Source: Hyphomonas sp.
Lineage (GTDB): Bacteria > Pseudomonadota > Alphaproteobacteria > Caulobacterales > Hyphomonadaceae
DNA: 64,000 nt
Reading direction: 5' to 3'
Assembly (NCBI GenBank): GCA_017792365.1
Contig: CP051229.1
Span: forward strand, 1,922,001 to 1,986,000
Made by a program: the position numbers and the translations under genes. Within the stretch, counting starts at the first letter, position 1. Every line of letters begins with the position of its first letter. Shown piece after piece: positions 9,425 through 18,765 of the stretch. The notes beneath the pieces are model-generated. The model did not search any database. It was not told where the DNA came from and saw only the letters and a list, made by a program, of their open reading frames with translations.

Positions 9425-10405
9425 CTAGAAGTCGAAGTTGATCATCTGCCGCATGATATAGATGCCGGCGCCCATCATGCCTCCGGCGATCAGCAGGATC
9501 AGGTGACCGAGATCGTTGGTGAACAATTCCATGATGTAGTCAGGCGTCGTCATGTACACGAGCGCCATCACGATGATCGGCAGCGAGCCGATGATCATCG
9601 CCGACGCCTTCGCTTCCGACGACAGCGCCTTGATCTTCTCGCGCAGCAGTTTCCGCGACCGCAGCACCGCCGACAGGTTGCCCAGCGCCTCGGAGAGGTT
9701 GCCCCCCGCCTTCGCCTGGATGCTCAGAACGATCGCGAAGAAGTTCACCTCCTGCGTCGGCATCCGCTGGTACATCCGGTTCAGCGCCTGTTCGAGCTGC
9801 ACGCCCATCGCCAGACTGTCGACAAGCCTTTCGAACTCCTGCGCAAGCGGCTGCGGGCTCTCATTGGCGATGATCTTGAGACACTCGCCGAGCGGAAGAC
9901 CCGATTTGACACCGCGGACAATGACGTCGAGCGCATCGGCGAACTGGCTGATGAACTTCTTCTGGCGCATGCCGATCGCCATGCCGAGAACCCAGCGCGG
10001 CAGACCAAGCCCCGCAGCGAAGGCGGCTCCCATCGCCGCGAGATAGCCGAAATTCGCGATGTAGACGCCAAGCCCTGCCGCAGCAGCGGCGCCAAGTGAT
10101 CCAAGCCAGAAATAGGCAACCGGAAACGACCAGCCAGCCTGCTTGATGCGGTCCTCGATCGACTTGCCGACCGCGCGGTTCTTGCGCGTCGCTTCCTCGC
10201 GCTCGCGCAATCCCTTCATCGTGTCGGCCATCTGCTTGCGCTTGGCCTGCGCGGCAGAATCAACCTTCGAGCGCGACCCCTCGCCAATCGCCTTCACACG
10301 CTTGGCGGCGCTTCCGCCGCCATTGCCGGCAAACGCAAACCCGACGCCCACGATCGCCACGAAACCAAGCGCGGCGACGAGATAGATCAGCATGTCACCG
10401 CCCAT
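9425..10405 (-). CDS. tadB: Tad pilus inner-membrane platform protein TadB
   Basis: A 326-residue T2SSF-domain protein with an N-terminal span (MLIYLVAALGFVAIVGVGFA), a middle pair of spans and C-terminal spans. The GspF-like region carries FADALDVIVRGVKSGLPLGECL, close to TadB proteins. Its ATG (10403-10405) overlaps the cpaF stop codon (TGA at 10405-10407), so translation is probably coupled. It pairs with TadC as the pilus platform. Confidence 0.95.
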   Translation of the reverse strand: MGGDMLIYLVAALGFVAIVGVGFAFAGNGGGSAAKRVKAIGEGSRSKVDSAAQAKRKQMADTMKGLREREEATRKNRAVGKSIEDRIKQAGWSFPVAYFWLGSLGAAAAAGLGVYIANFGYLAAMGAAFAAGLGLPRWVLGMAIGMRQKKFISQFADALDVIVRGVKSGLPLGECLKIIANESPQPLAQEFERLVDSLAMGVQLEQALNRMYQRMPTQEVNFFAIVLSIQAKAGGNLSEALGNLSAVLRSRKLLREKIKALSSEAKASAMIIGSLPIIVMALVYMTTPDYIMELFTNDLGHLILLIAGGMMGAGIYIMRQMINFDF

Positions 10406-11952
10406 CAGCTCCCCTCCTCCAGCGCATCGAGTGCGTGGCCGAGATCGGCGTCAAGGTTGAAATAGCGCGCGCGTTCCCAGAACCGCGGGCGTCCCACGCC
10501 GGTCCCCTTGTGGCGCCCGATCAGCTTGCCGTCAGGCGTTTCGCCCTCCAGCTCGAAACGCATCACGTCCTGCGTCACGATCACGTCGCCCTCAAGGCCG
10601 ATCACCTCGGTGATGGCCACGATCTTCCTCGAGCCGTCGCGCAGACGGGTCGCCTGGATGACGACGTCCAGCGAGCCGACGATCATCTCGCGGATCGTCC
10701 GCTGCGGCAGCGCGAAGCCGCCCATCGTGATCATCGATTCAAGACGCGACAGCGCCTCGCGCGGCGAGTTGGCGTGCAGCGTGCCCATCGAGCCATCGTG
10801 ACCCGTGTTCATTGCCTGCAGGAGGTCGAACGCCTCAGGGCCGCGAACCTCGCCGACGATGATCCGGTCCGGACGCATACGAAGACAGTTCTTGACCAGA
10901 TCAGTCATCGTCACCTTGCCCTGACCCTCAAGGTTGGGCGGACGCGTCTCAAGGCGCACCACGTGCGGCTGCTGCAATTGAAGTTCCGCCGCGTCCTCAC
11001 AGGTGATGACGCGCTCGCCCGGCTGGATGAACGACGTCAGCGTGTTCAACAGTGTCGTCTTGCCTGAACCCGTACCGCCGGAGATCAGCGTATTGCAGCG
11101 CGACGTGCCGATGATCCGCAGCAGCTCAGCGGCCGGCTCGGACAGTGAGCCGAAGCTGACCAGATCCGAGATCTTCAGCTTGTCCTTCTTGAACTTACGA
11201 ATGGTCAGTGCAGGCCCGTCGATCGACAGCGGCGGCGCAATGACGTTGACACGAGACCCGTCAGCCAGACGCGCGTCGCATATCGGCGAGCTTTCATCGA
11301 CGCGCCGGCCGACCTGCGAAACGATCCGCTGACAGATGTTCATCAGCTGCGCATTGTCGCGGAAGCGGATGTTCGTCCGCTGGATCTTGCCGGCCACCTC
11401 GATGTAGGTCGTGCCGGCGCCGTTGACCATGATGTCCGCGATGTCGTCCCGCGCCAGCAACGGCTCCAGCGGGCCATAGCCCAGAACGTCGTTGCAGATG
11501 TCCTCAAGCAGGGTCTCCTGCTCGGCGACCGACATCACGAGGTTCTTGATCGAGACGATCTCGATGACGATGTCGCGGATCTCTTCGCGCGCGCTTTCCT
11601 GGTCGAGCTGCGCCAGCTGCGACAGGTCGATGGTCTCGATCAGCGCGTTGAAGACTTCCGTTTTTGTCCGGTAATACTCGTCCGACCGGTCATCGACCGC
11701 AGCAACCCGCTCGCGCTTCGGCGGCGGTGGCGGCGGTGTGCGACCGCCGGTCTTGGTTGAAGGCGCAGCAGCCTTGGGCGGCGGCGGAGGCGGAGCAGAC
11801 GGCTCCTTTGGCGGAGGCGGAGGTACGTCCTTTGCGGGCGCCGCAGCTTTCGGCTTTGGCGGCGGCGCAACCGGCGCTGGCGCATCTGCAGCCGCCGGTT
11901 TCTCCGCATCCTGAACCGGCGGCCCGCCGGTAGACGTACGCTTTCCGAACAC
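10405..11952 (-). CDS. cpaF: Tad pilus assembly/retraction ATPase CpaF (TadA)
   Basis: A 515-residue secretion ATPase of the GspE/VirB11 superfamily. Walker [10 protein letters not shown] is at about residues 292-300, Walker [12 protein letters not shown] at 361-371, and the catalytic-site GTLHAN at 390-395. CpaF powers both extension and retraction of Tad pili. The first ~80 residues are a low-complexity proline/alanine-rich tail (runs such as PPPPPPK repeated), which looks disordered; a shorter charged tail is more usual. It lies between cpaE and tadB in the operon, 12 bp after cpaE. Confidence 0.97.
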   Translation of the reverse strand: MFGKRTSTGGPPVQDAEKPAAADAPAPVAPPPKPKAAAPAKDVPPPPPKEPSAPPPPPPKAAAPSTKTGGRTPPPPPPKRERVAAVDDRSDEYYRTKTEVFNALIETIDLSQLAQLDQESAREEIRDIVIEIVSIKNLVMSVAEQETLLEDICNDVLGYGPLEPLLARDDIADIMVNGAGTTYIEVAGKIQRTNIRFRDNAQLMNICQRIVSQVGRRVDESSPICDARLADGSRVNVIAPPLSIDGPALTIRKFKKDKLKISDLVSFGSLSEPAAELLRIIGTSRCNTLISGGTGSGKTTLLNTLTSFIQPGERVITCEDAAELQLQQPHVVRLETRPPNLEGQGKVTMTDLVKNCLRMRPDRIIVGEVRGPEAFDLLQAMNTGHDGSMGTLHANSPREALSRLESMITMGGFALPQRTIREMIVGSLDVVIQATRLRDGSRKIVAITEVIGLEGDVIVTQDVMRFELEGETPDGKLIGRHKGTGVGRPRFWERARYFNLDADLGHALDALEEGS

Positions 11953-11964
11953 GTTCGACGACTC

Positions 11965-13692
11965 CTAGCGGCCGAGGATTTTCTTGATCAGCGACCCCTT
12001 GGTCGCCTGTATCTCCCGGCCCGACAGTGTAGCTGCCAGTTCATCGATCCCCTGCGCGCACTTCGAATCCGGCGCGACGTCGAAGATCATCTGTCCATTG
12101 TTGGCCGCCGTTCCGAACAGCTGCGCGTCGAACGGCAGAACCAGAGACGGTTCGAGCCCGATCGCCTGTCCGAAATCCTTCGGCGGGATTTCAGGACGCT
12201 TCGGAAGACCAACCATGTTCAGAACCAGCCGCGGCGGCGCATCATTGGGGCGCGCAGCCTTCAGGAAGTCGACCATGTTCTTCCCGTTGCGAAGCGAAGC
12301 GAGGTCTGGTGTAGCGACCACGACGATCTCGTCCGAACTCATCACAGTGGTCTTGAACCAGTCCGACCAGATATGCGGCAGGTCCAGCACCACAAACGGC
12401 ACCGAGCCACGCACCATCTCCAGCACCTGAACGTAGGTCTCCGGGTCGAGGTCATAGGTCCGGTCAAGCGTCGCCGGCGCCGTCAGAAGCGACAGCCGGT
12501 CGCTGGCCTTCGCAATCAGGCGTCCCATCACCGCCTCATCGAAACGGTCCGGCGACATCAGCGCGTCGGCAACCGTCGCATTGGTTTCCTGATTGAAGTC
12601 GAGCCCCGTGGTCCCGAAATTCAGGTCAAGGTCGACCAGCGTCGAGTTCACCTTGATCCGTTCCGACAGCGCCCAGGCGAGGTTGTGCGCAACCGCGGAT
12701 GCGCCGACGCCGCCCTTCACCCCCGTCACGGCCAGCGTCTTGCCGACGAATGGCGTATCCGGGTCAGCGAACAATGCGGAGATCGAGCGGATCAGCTGCA
12801 CAGGCTTGATCGGAGAGACAAGATACTCGCTGACGCCACGATCCATCAGCTCGCGATAGAGCCGGATATCGTTCGTTTCGCCCACGACAACGACGCGAAT
12901 GTTCTCGTCGCAATGCTCGGCCAGCGTATCGAGATCGGCCAGCATCCGCTGCCGATCGCCGATCGCCTCGATCAGCAGCAGGTTCGGCGTCGTTTCCTGA
13001 CCATAATACTGGATTGCGGCGGGAATGCCGCCCTCGTGCACCTCCAGGGCGACGTTCGCCATGCGGCGGTCTTCGCCGATATTGTTCATCATCGCCAGCA
13101 ATGACGAGCGCACGCAGAATGCATGCATCGAAATGCGCGGCAGGATCCGGTCGCCGCCATTCACGTTCGGCACGTAATTGTGCCCGTCATCTTCATCCTC
13201 GATGCGCGCGACATAGGCGTCGACATTGTCGATCGGCGGCTCGGCGTCGTCCGCTTCATCGTCGGCGAACGGAGCGCTGACTGGTTCCTGTGCAGCCTCC
13301 GCCACCGGAGGCGTCTCCGGTTCATCGCGGAAATCTATATCGTCGTCGCCATCGTCTTCGAACCGAAGCGTGTCCTCATCCTCATCCGTATCCGCCTCAG
13401 CATCGGCGAATGAAGCAGGCGCATCCTCGACGCCAGCCATCTCGGCGATGTCGTCAATCTCCAGATCGTCAGACGCATCATCATCGTCGAAGTCCGACAG
13501 GATGTCCTCGACAAGATCATCTGATGAAAGGTCAAGGTCGTCGTCGGTCGCGCTGCTCTCCTTCTGGCGAAGCGCGGCCGCGAAGGACGAGCCGATCGGC
13601 GCGTCCATATCCATGTCCAGATCAAGATCCAGATCATTCGCCAGATCCTCGAGATCGCTCGGGGAGCCTGATTTCACCTTGGTGTCGCTCAT
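11965..13692 (-). CDS. cpaE: Tad pilus polar localisation ATPase CpaE (TadZ-like)
   Basis: A 575-residue protein with a degenerate receiver-like region (~190-310, ending SEYLVSPIKPVQL) and a ParA/MinD-type ATPase domain with deviant Walker A VKGGVGASAV at about 325-334. CpaE/TadZ proteins place the Tad machine at a cell pole. The first ~170 residues are extremely acidic (DLDLDMDMD, FDDDDASDDLEIDD, DTDEDED), much longer than in the CpaE proteins I know, and probably disordered. The neighbouring genes are cpaD and cpaF. Confidence 0.95.
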   Translation of the reverse strand: MSDTKVKSGSPSDLEDLANDLDLDLDMDMDAPIGSSFAAALRQKESSATDDDLDLSSDDLVEDILSDFDDDDASDDLEIDDIAEMAGVEDAPASFADAEADTDEDEDTLRFEDDGDDDIDFRDEPETPPVAEAAQEPVSAPFADDEADDAEPPIDNVDAYVARIEDEDDGHNYVPNVNGGDRILPRISMHAFCVRSSLLAMMNNIGEDRRMANVALEVHEGGIPAAIQYYGQETTPNLLLIEAIGDRQRMLADLDTLAEHCDENIRVVVVGETNDIRLYRELMDRGVSEYLVSPIKPVQLIRSISALFADPDTPFVGKTLAVTGVKGGVGASAVAHNLAWALSERIKVNSTLVDLDLNFGTTGLDFNQETNATVADALMSPDRFDEAVMGRLIAKASDRLSLLTAPATLDRTYDLDPETYVQVLEMVRGSVPFVVLDLPHIWSDWFKTTVMSSDEIVVVATPDLASLRNGKNMVDFLKAARPNDAPPRLVLNMVGLPKRPEIPPKDFGQAIGLEPSLVLPFDAQLFGTAANNGQMIFDVAPDSKCAQGIDELAATLSGREIQATKGSLIKKILGR

Positions 13693-13725
13693 GCTCGCAA
13701 CCCCTCGTTCACTCGCTCGCTCACA

Positions 13726-14388
13726 CTATTGTCCAATCGCCTGGCTGATCGCGCCGCTTGCTTCCCGCTCTGCGCCTGTCGGTTCGCCGTTGCGGTACTT
13801 CTCGAACACGATCGCCCTGCGCGTCGCATCCGCAGGATCAATCGTTTGCTCGCCAATCAGATCGGTCGGATCGGCGATCATCGCCGCCAGATTGATTGAA
13901 ACCGAGCACCCGAAGGACGGCAGCGGCGAGTTCGACTTCGTGTTGTCGAACTTGACCTCGTTCATCGCCGGGCAGTCATTCACCACCGCTTCGTAGGTCT
14001 GGTAGGTCAGGACCAGCGGCTCCGTGCCGGCCTCCGTCCGCCCCGGCGCGTCCACAACGCCTGAAGGAGAGATGCCCGCCGCCAGAAGCACGGCGCGCGC
14101 TTCGGTCGCCGACTGCCAGGGCGAGGCGCCCGGATACCCGATCATGATCGGCCCCGAACCCTCGGCCTTGTAGGCGTCGGCAAAATAATCGACCGCCATG
14201 CGCTCCGCCTCGCCAAGGCTGTCCTGCGCATTTGTTGGCGACAGCTTCAGCTCCGCTGTCACCTCACGCGCGTGGATGTCGCGATACTTGCCTTGTGACA
14301 TCCCGATGGTGCGGGACGATTGCGTGCAGGCGCCAAGCGCCACAAGCGCGGAAGCGGCGAGAAGGGAAGCTTTTGTCCAGCGTGTCAT
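13726..14388 (-). CDS. cpaD: Tad pilus lipoprotein CpaD
   Basis: A 220-residue lipoprotein (signal MTRWTKASLLAASALVALGAC) of the CpaD family, which aids secretin placement in the outer membrane. Family features include LSPTNAQDSL and the conserved NDCPAMNEVKFDNTKS-like cysteine region with SFGCSVSINLAAMIADP. The start at 14388 is preferred because GGAG lies 6 nt upstream; ATG 14400 and TTG 14403 further upstream would add residues before the signal peptide. It follows cpaC directly. Confidence 0.9.
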   Translation of the reverse strand: MTRWTKASLLAASALVALGACTQSSRTIGMSQGKYRDIHAREVTAELKLSPTNAQDSLGEAERMAVDYFADAYKAEGSGPIMIGYPGASPWQSATEARAVLLAAGISPSGVVDAPGRTEAGTEPLVLTYQTYEAVVNDCPAMNEVKFDNTKSNSPLPSFGCSVSINLAAMIADPTDLIGEQTIDPADATRRAIVFEKYRNGEPTGAEREASGAISQAIGQ

Positions 14389-14399
14389 TCTGCGCTCCA

Positions 14400-15902
14400 T
14401 CAATCGAATATGAAACCGCTGCCGCCGGCAGGCGCAGCCGTGTCGTCAACCGAGGCGCCAGGCACCGCATAGACCTCGTTCAGACGGCCGAAGAACACGG
14501 TCTTCGCATCGCGCGGCGTGACATAACCGTCGTCCGGCTCACGGAAGCGCTGCGGATCGGTCGGATCGACAAGATACGGCGTGACGATGACGACCAGTTC
14601 GGTTTCGTCGTTCTGGAAATCGCGGCTGCGGAACAGCGCGCCAAGAACCGGGATGTCCTTGGCGCCCGGAATGCCGTCGAGGCTCTGGCGCGTCTGCTCC
14701 TGGATCAGGCCCGCGATCACAAGGCTGCCGCCTGAGGGCATCTCGACCGTCGTCTCGGCCCGGCGCACCTTCAGCGCAGGCACGGCGATCGTCTGGCCAA
14801 CCGTCGGCTGGCCGGTCGTCGGGTCGATGCCTGCAATCGATCTGGACTGGAAGGCGCCCTGCTGCGTCAGCTCCGACACTTCCGTCGAAATCTGCAGCGA
14901 GATGCGGCCTTCGGACAGCACCACCGGCGTGAAGCCAAGACCCACACCGAACGGCTTGAACTCGATGCCGATCGCGCCCTCGTCCTGCGCCACCGGAACC
15001 GGAAACTCACCGCCCGCAAGGAATTGCGCGCTCTCGCCCGAAATCGCCGTGAGGTTGGGTTCAGCCAGCGTACGCAGCAGGCCGACGCGCTCCAGCGCGT
15101 TGATCCCGGTCGCAATCGAGCTCTGCGTCACGCCCTGCGAAACATTGACGTCGGTGACATCGGCGGCCAGGCCGCCAAGCGCCGACCCGGCGACGTTGAA
15201 ACCGTTCGAAGTCGCAAAATTGAAGACGTTCTGGAACTCGCCGCCCTCAAGCTGGCCGAAGCCGATTGCACCCGCCATGTTGATGCCGAGCTGCTTGATG
15301 ACCGAGCGCTGCATCTCGACGATGCGCACCTTCAGCGCCACCTGGTCCTTGCCTTCGATGGTCAGCATGTTGAGCACATCTTCCGGGCGCTCGGTGTATT
15401 GCTGGGCCAGTTTCAGCACGCGATCGTTCGCCGCGATGTTCGGCACGGTTCCGGCCAGGATGATCCGCCCGTTGACGATCTCGATCTGGACGCTGGAGTT
15501 TGGAACATACCGGCTGATGAGATCGCGAAGCTGGTCGGTGCCAGCAACGCCGGTCGTGACCGAAACGTCCAGGACCATCAGCTCGACGCCATTTCGGCCG
15601 AGGAACACGATGTTGCTCTCGCCCTGCTCCATGCCCATGATCGCAACGCGCCGGCGATCCCGCGCCGTCACGTTGGCGATATCCGGATTGGCGACGATGA
15701 TGTCGACGATGTCGGCGTCGAACTCCAGCATGTAGGTCTTGTTGACCGTCAGGGTCAGCGATTCCTGCGCGCCCTGTGCTGGTGCGTTGGCGATCGCCAT
15801 CGGCCGCACTTCGCCGCCTGCCAGATCATTTGCCTGCGCCGCGGCGGGCGCGGAGGCCAGCCCCCCAATCAGCAGGGTGGCGAATGTCGACGTAAGCCTC
15901 AT
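14400..15902 (-). CDS. cpaC: Tad pilus outer-membrane secretin CpaC (RcpA)
   Basis: A secretin of 500 residues with signal peptide (MRLTSTFATLLIGGLASAPAAAQA), an N-terminal pilus-assembly domain (NKTYMLEFDADIVDIIVANP), a BON-like part, and the C-terminal secretin domain (FLAGGEFPVPV; SGGSLVIAGLIQEQTRQSL). It forms the outer-membrane pore for the pilus. ATG 15902 is preferred, with GAGG 6 nt upstream, over the TTG at 15914 that overlaps the cpaB stop. Confidence 0.95.
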   Translation of the reverse strand: MRLTSTFATLLIGGLASAPAAAQANDLAGGEVRPMAIANAPAQGAQESLTLTVNKTYMLEFDADIVDIIVANPDIANVTARDRRRVAIMGMEQGESNIVFLGRNGVELMVLDVSVTTGVAGTDQLRDLISRYVPNSSVQIEIVNGRIILAGTVPNIAANDRVLKLAQQYTERPEDVLNMLTIEGKDQVALKVRIVEMQRSVIKQLGINMAGAIGFGQLEGGEFQNVFNFATSNGFNVAGSALGGLAADVTDVNVSQGVTQSSIATGINALERVGLLRTLAEPNLTAISGESAQFLAGGEFPVPVAQDEGAIGIEFKPFGVGLGFTPVVLSEGRISLQISTEVSELTQQGAFQSRSIAGIDPTTGQPTVGQTIAVPALKVRRAETTVEMPSGGSLVIAGLIQEQTRQSLDGIPGAKDIPVLGALFRSRDFQNDETELVVIVTPYLVDPTDPQRFREPDDGYVTPRDAKTVFFGRLNEVYAVPGASVDDTAAPAGGSGFIFD

Positions 15903-15910
15903 ATTACACC

Positions 15911-16729
15911 TCAACCTGCTGGGACCGTTGAAACTTCGGGGGTCCCGTACCGATACACGCGGATGTTCTGGTTGGAGCCGTCGCGATACGCCCGGCCGAC
16001 ATTCGTTGCGCCCGAGCGATCCTGAAGGTCAGCGACAGAGCGCAGCGTGATCTTCAGCGCACCGGCGCTCTCGGCGGCCAGCAACAGTTTTGCATCGGCG
16101 TCAGACAACTCCAGCGTAACGCGCGAACCGATCAGGACCGCAGCCTGACCTTCCTCGGGCGGCGCATAGATGCCGTCGATCGCAAGTACCCGCACATTCT
16201 GCAGCAGCGTTTCAGCAGCCTGGTCGCCGATCATCGCCGTGGTGCCGATCGGCTCGCGGATGACCATGACGTCGACGCGATCCTGCGGCATGATGAAACC
16301 GCCGCCGGCATTGCGCTCATTGATCGACACCGAAACAGCGCGCATGCCCGGGCTCAGCATCGCAGCCATGAAGCCCTGCTCGCCGGGCTGAACCAGCTTC
16401 TCGCCCACGATCGGCTCGCCGCTCACCAGCCGCGCGACGGCGACGGCGCCAACCTGCTCTTCCAGCGCTTCCGGATTGTTTTCCCTGTCGATGAAATACG
16501 ATGTGTCGCTGTCTTCGGGCCAAGCCTGCCAGTAGAGATCCTCGACGGTGACGAACCGGCCGACCGGAATCTCGCGCCGCGCAACCAGCACTTCCTTGGT
16601 TGGCGCTTGCTGCACTTCGACCGCTGCAGCCTGCGCAGGCGCAGGCGTCTGGATCGAGCGGACGAGAAAGACTGCGCCAATGGCGGCGCCCGCTGCAACG
16701 AGCAGGATGATAAGTCGCACAGGCGACAT
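15911..16729 (-). CDS. cpaB: Tad pilus assembly protein CpaB (RcpC)
   Basis: A 272-residue periplasmic protein with an N-terminal membrane span (LIILLVAAGAAIGAVFLVRSI), a SAF-type domain (VLVARREIPVGRFVTVEDL) and the RcpC/CpaB C-terminal region (GFIMPQDRVDVMVIRE). CpaB proteins act with the secretin. GGAGG stands 5 nt before the ATG, which marks the start of the cpaBCDEF-tadBC run. The 101 bp between this gene and cpaA shows no clear terminator. Confidence 0.94.
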   Translation of the reverse strand: MSPVRLIILLVAAGAAIGAVFLVRSIQTPAPAQAAAVEVQQAPTKEVLVARREIPVGRFVTVEDLYWQAWPEDSDTSYFIDRENNPEALEEQVGAVAVARLVSGEPIVGEKLVQPGEQGFMAAMLSPGMRAVSVSINERNAGGGFIMPQDRVDVMVIREPIGTTAMIGDQAAETLLQNVRVLAIDGIYAPPEEGQAAVLIGSRVTLELSDADAKLLLAAESAGALKITLRSVADLQDRSGATNVGRAYRDGSNQNIRVYRYGTPEVSTVPAG

Positions 16730-16830
16730 GAACGCCTCCTACAGGTCCCCGAATCCCTAAGCGGGAGTTCTTGATCCTGCGCAGACTTTCATGACTGCTC
16801 TAAAGGATAGTTAACTGCCGCGACGCGCCG

Positions 16831-17337
16831 TCAAACGCCGAGCGAAGTGATCGCGCCCGCAAGCACGGGCGAAGCGGGCGCGGCAAGAAAAGCGCCGGCT
16901 GCGATCGCAACTGCGTAAGGCGCGCCCTCTTCCGGAGACAGCAGTCGCGCCGCCCATTTGTGGTCCGACTGCACCTTCATCCGCCGCAACACGATCAACA
17001 CCAGCGCGAGGAACCCGCCCGCAACCGCCATGCCCATGACGAACTGCCCGGTCGCAGCCAGCCCCGTCCACAGCGAGGCCGCCGAAATCACCTTCGCATC
17101 GCCGCCGCCGAACACGCCGATGTAAAAGAGTCCCGCACAGATAATCAGGACACCGGCGCCGAACGCCAAGTGCAGACCAATGTCGCCAAGGCTAAGCCCG
17201 TTCGCGGCGGCCGCAGGAAGAAAGCCGACCGCAAGCGCGATCGAGACCCAGTTCGGGATTTCCATCGTCCGCAGGTCGCTCCATGCCGCATACAGCAGCA
17301 ACCCGGGAAACAGCAGACAGAGAAAAGTAGCGATCAT
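16831..17337 (-). CDS. cpaA: Prepilin peptidase CpaA (TadV)
   Basis: A 168-residue membrane protease of the A24 type that cleaves the leader of Flp prepilin. The two aspartate motifs are visible: AWSDLRTMEIPNW near residue 22 and FGGGDAKVISA near residue 85. About five hydrophobic segments follow. It lies between the pilin gene and cpaB, downstream of the pilin terminator at 17422-17451, so it probably has its own promoter or depends on readthrough. Confidence 0.95.
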   Translation of the reverse strand: MIATFLCLLFPGLLLYAAWSDLRTMEIPNWVSIALAVGFLPAAAANGLSLGDIGLHLAFGAGVLIICAGLFYIGVFGGGDAKVISAASLWTGLAATGQFVMGMAVAGGFLALVLIVLRRMKVQSDHKWAARLLSPEEGAPYAVAIAAGAFLAAPASPVLAGAITSLGV

Positions 17338-17421
17338 GTTGGCCCCGTTCTATCGGGTCATCTATACTTGGCGGCGTTGAACATTTTGTTTCGCACTCTG
17401 AATTCTTGTTGCGCGAATACA

Positions 17422-17451
17422 AGAAAGCCGCAGGCGAACCTGCGGCTTTCT
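17422..17451 (-). terminator. Intrinsic terminator after the Flp pilin gene
   Basis: A perfect 13-bp stem (AGAAAGCCGCAGG / CCTGCGGCTTTCT) with a TTCG loop on the coding strand, followed by TGTATTC. It lies 34 bp beyond the pilin stop codon and before cpaA. It would set high pilin expression apart from the assembly genes. Confidence 0.85.
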
Positions 17452-17484
17452 CTTTCAACCTTGGTAGGTTGGCGTCAGCGCGCC

Positions 17485-17694
17485 TTAGTCGGCAGCGCCA
17501 GCACCAGCATCGCCACCACCGTCGCCACCGGCGCCGCCCATGGACTGGGCGACCGTGTCGAAGGTCGCGTTGGCGTTGGAACCCAGCGAGGTCACGCCAC
17601 CGATGACGGCGACAGCGATCAGAGCGGCAATGAGGCCGTACTCGATGGCGGTTGCGCCAGATTTATTCTTCAGAAAGCGAACGACGTTTTTCAT
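17485..17694 (-). CDS. pilA: Flp/PilA-type pilin of the Tad system
   Basis: A 69-residue prepilin. The processing site reads NKSG/ATAIEYGLIAALIAV, with Glu at +5 and Tyr at +6 as in Flp pilins, followed by one hydrophobic helix. The C-terminus is glycine-rich (GGAGGDGGGDAGAGAAD). The start at 17694 has GGAGAAGC closely upstream (GGAG 8 nt before ATG). It is the major subunit of the Tad pilus; processing should be done by the adjacent CpaA. Confidence 0.96.
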   Translation of the reverse strand: MKNVVRFLKNKSGATAIEYGLIAALIAVAVIGGVTSLGSNANATFDTVAQSMGGAGGDGGGDAGAGAAD

Positions 17695-17748
17695 TTTTGC
17701 TTCTCCGCAATGCATGGCAGTTCTTGCCCCACTACGAAGTACCATCAC

Positions 17749-17880
17749 CCGCAGTAGGCAGATTGGGTTCTACACAACTCAGGTTATTTCTACGTAAAAC
17801 AACACAAAAACTTGGCAGTATTGCCGTTCATTTCTACTTAACCAACGAAGTTATTGTGTTGTAAATACTTGGCGGCGAGC
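17749..17880. promoter_or_regulatory. AT-rich, repeat-bearing control region of the pilin gene
   Basis: This part of the gap between pilA and the divergent DUF2959 gene is markedly AT-richer than its surroundings. It holds three copies of TTCTAC (17768-17773, 17788-17793, 17832-17837), an inverted repeat ACAACACAA (17799-17807) / TTGTGTTGT (17854-17862), and a 13-bp word ATACTTGGCGGCG (17865-17877) that recurs exactly in front of cpaA (17364-17376). I could not assign a clean -35/-10 or sigma-54 promoter. Confidence 0.45.
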
Positions 17881-17972
17881 TGCGCCAGACTCTGAAGCCC
17901 GATGTCCGGCTTTGCTTGTTCCCCTCATGCACCCACTCTATGAATCTTTCGGCAAACAAGGGGCAGCCAATC

Positions 17973-18625
17973 ATGATCGCTAGTCTTCGCGCCGTCGCGC
18001 TCGGCGCCGCCCTCGCCTTCACGACCGCCTGCGCCAGCGCCACCTATGGCGTCCTCGAGCAGTTCGGGGTCGAAAAACGCGACATCCTCGTCGACCGCGT
18101 CGACGACGCCCGCGACGCCCAGGAAGACGCCAGCGAGGAATTCCAGAACGCCCTCGAAGCCTTCCGCGCGGTCGTCGATGTCGATGGCGGCGATCTCGAG
18201 AAGCTCTACGACCGGCCGATGGCGAATACGCCGCCTCGGAGTCAGCCGCCAAGCGGGTCCGCGACCGCATCGGCGATGTGAACCGCGTCGCCCGGGACCT
18301 CTTCCGCGAATGGCGCAGCGAGCTCGACCAGTACTCGGACCCCTCGCTCCGCCAGATCAGCGCCGACCGCCTGGCCGAAACCGAAGCGCGATATGATGAT
18401 CTCATCACCCGCATGGAAGCCGCATCAGCATCGATGGATCCGGTGCTCGCCGTCTTCAGCGACCGGGTGCTCTTCCTCAAACACAACCTCAACGCCAGCG
18501 CCATCGCGGCGCTAGACCGCGAAAAGGCCCGGATCGAGGGCGATGTTTCCGAGCTGATCGCCGAAATGCAGGCCTCGATCGCCGCCGCCGACGCTTTCAT
18601 CGCCGACATGCGCGGCGCCAGCTAG
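17973..18625 (+). CDS. DUF2959-type coiled-coil lipoprotein (frameshifted)
   Basis: A lipoprotein (AFTTACASA lipobox) of about 217 residues that is almost entirely alpha-helical and rich in charged residues, with the family-like segments YGVLEQFGVEKRDILVDRV and SDRVLFLKHNLNA. DUF2959 proteins have no known function. The frame breaks around 18212-18220 (CC run 18216-18217): adding one C gives RPDGEYAASESAAKRVRDRI and joins the two halves. It is divergent from the pilin control region. Confidence 0.78.
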
Positions 18626-18765
18626 GCGAGGCCAACGAAATTGCAGCGCCTCGGGCAAGCTTCCATTAGCCATTCGTTCAGCGTTCCCTCCTAGGCTCCC
18701 ATCACGAGCCGCATGCGCGCACGGCGTTCGCGGCCCGCCGAATTGTTCGGCCTGTGGAGAGTGCC

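Noticed and set aside
17717-17731. Sigma-54-like GG-N10-GC motif (TGGGGCAAGAACTGC) before pilA
   Set aside because: The implied start point at about 17705 would cut into the ribosome site of pilA, and the intermediate positions match poorly.
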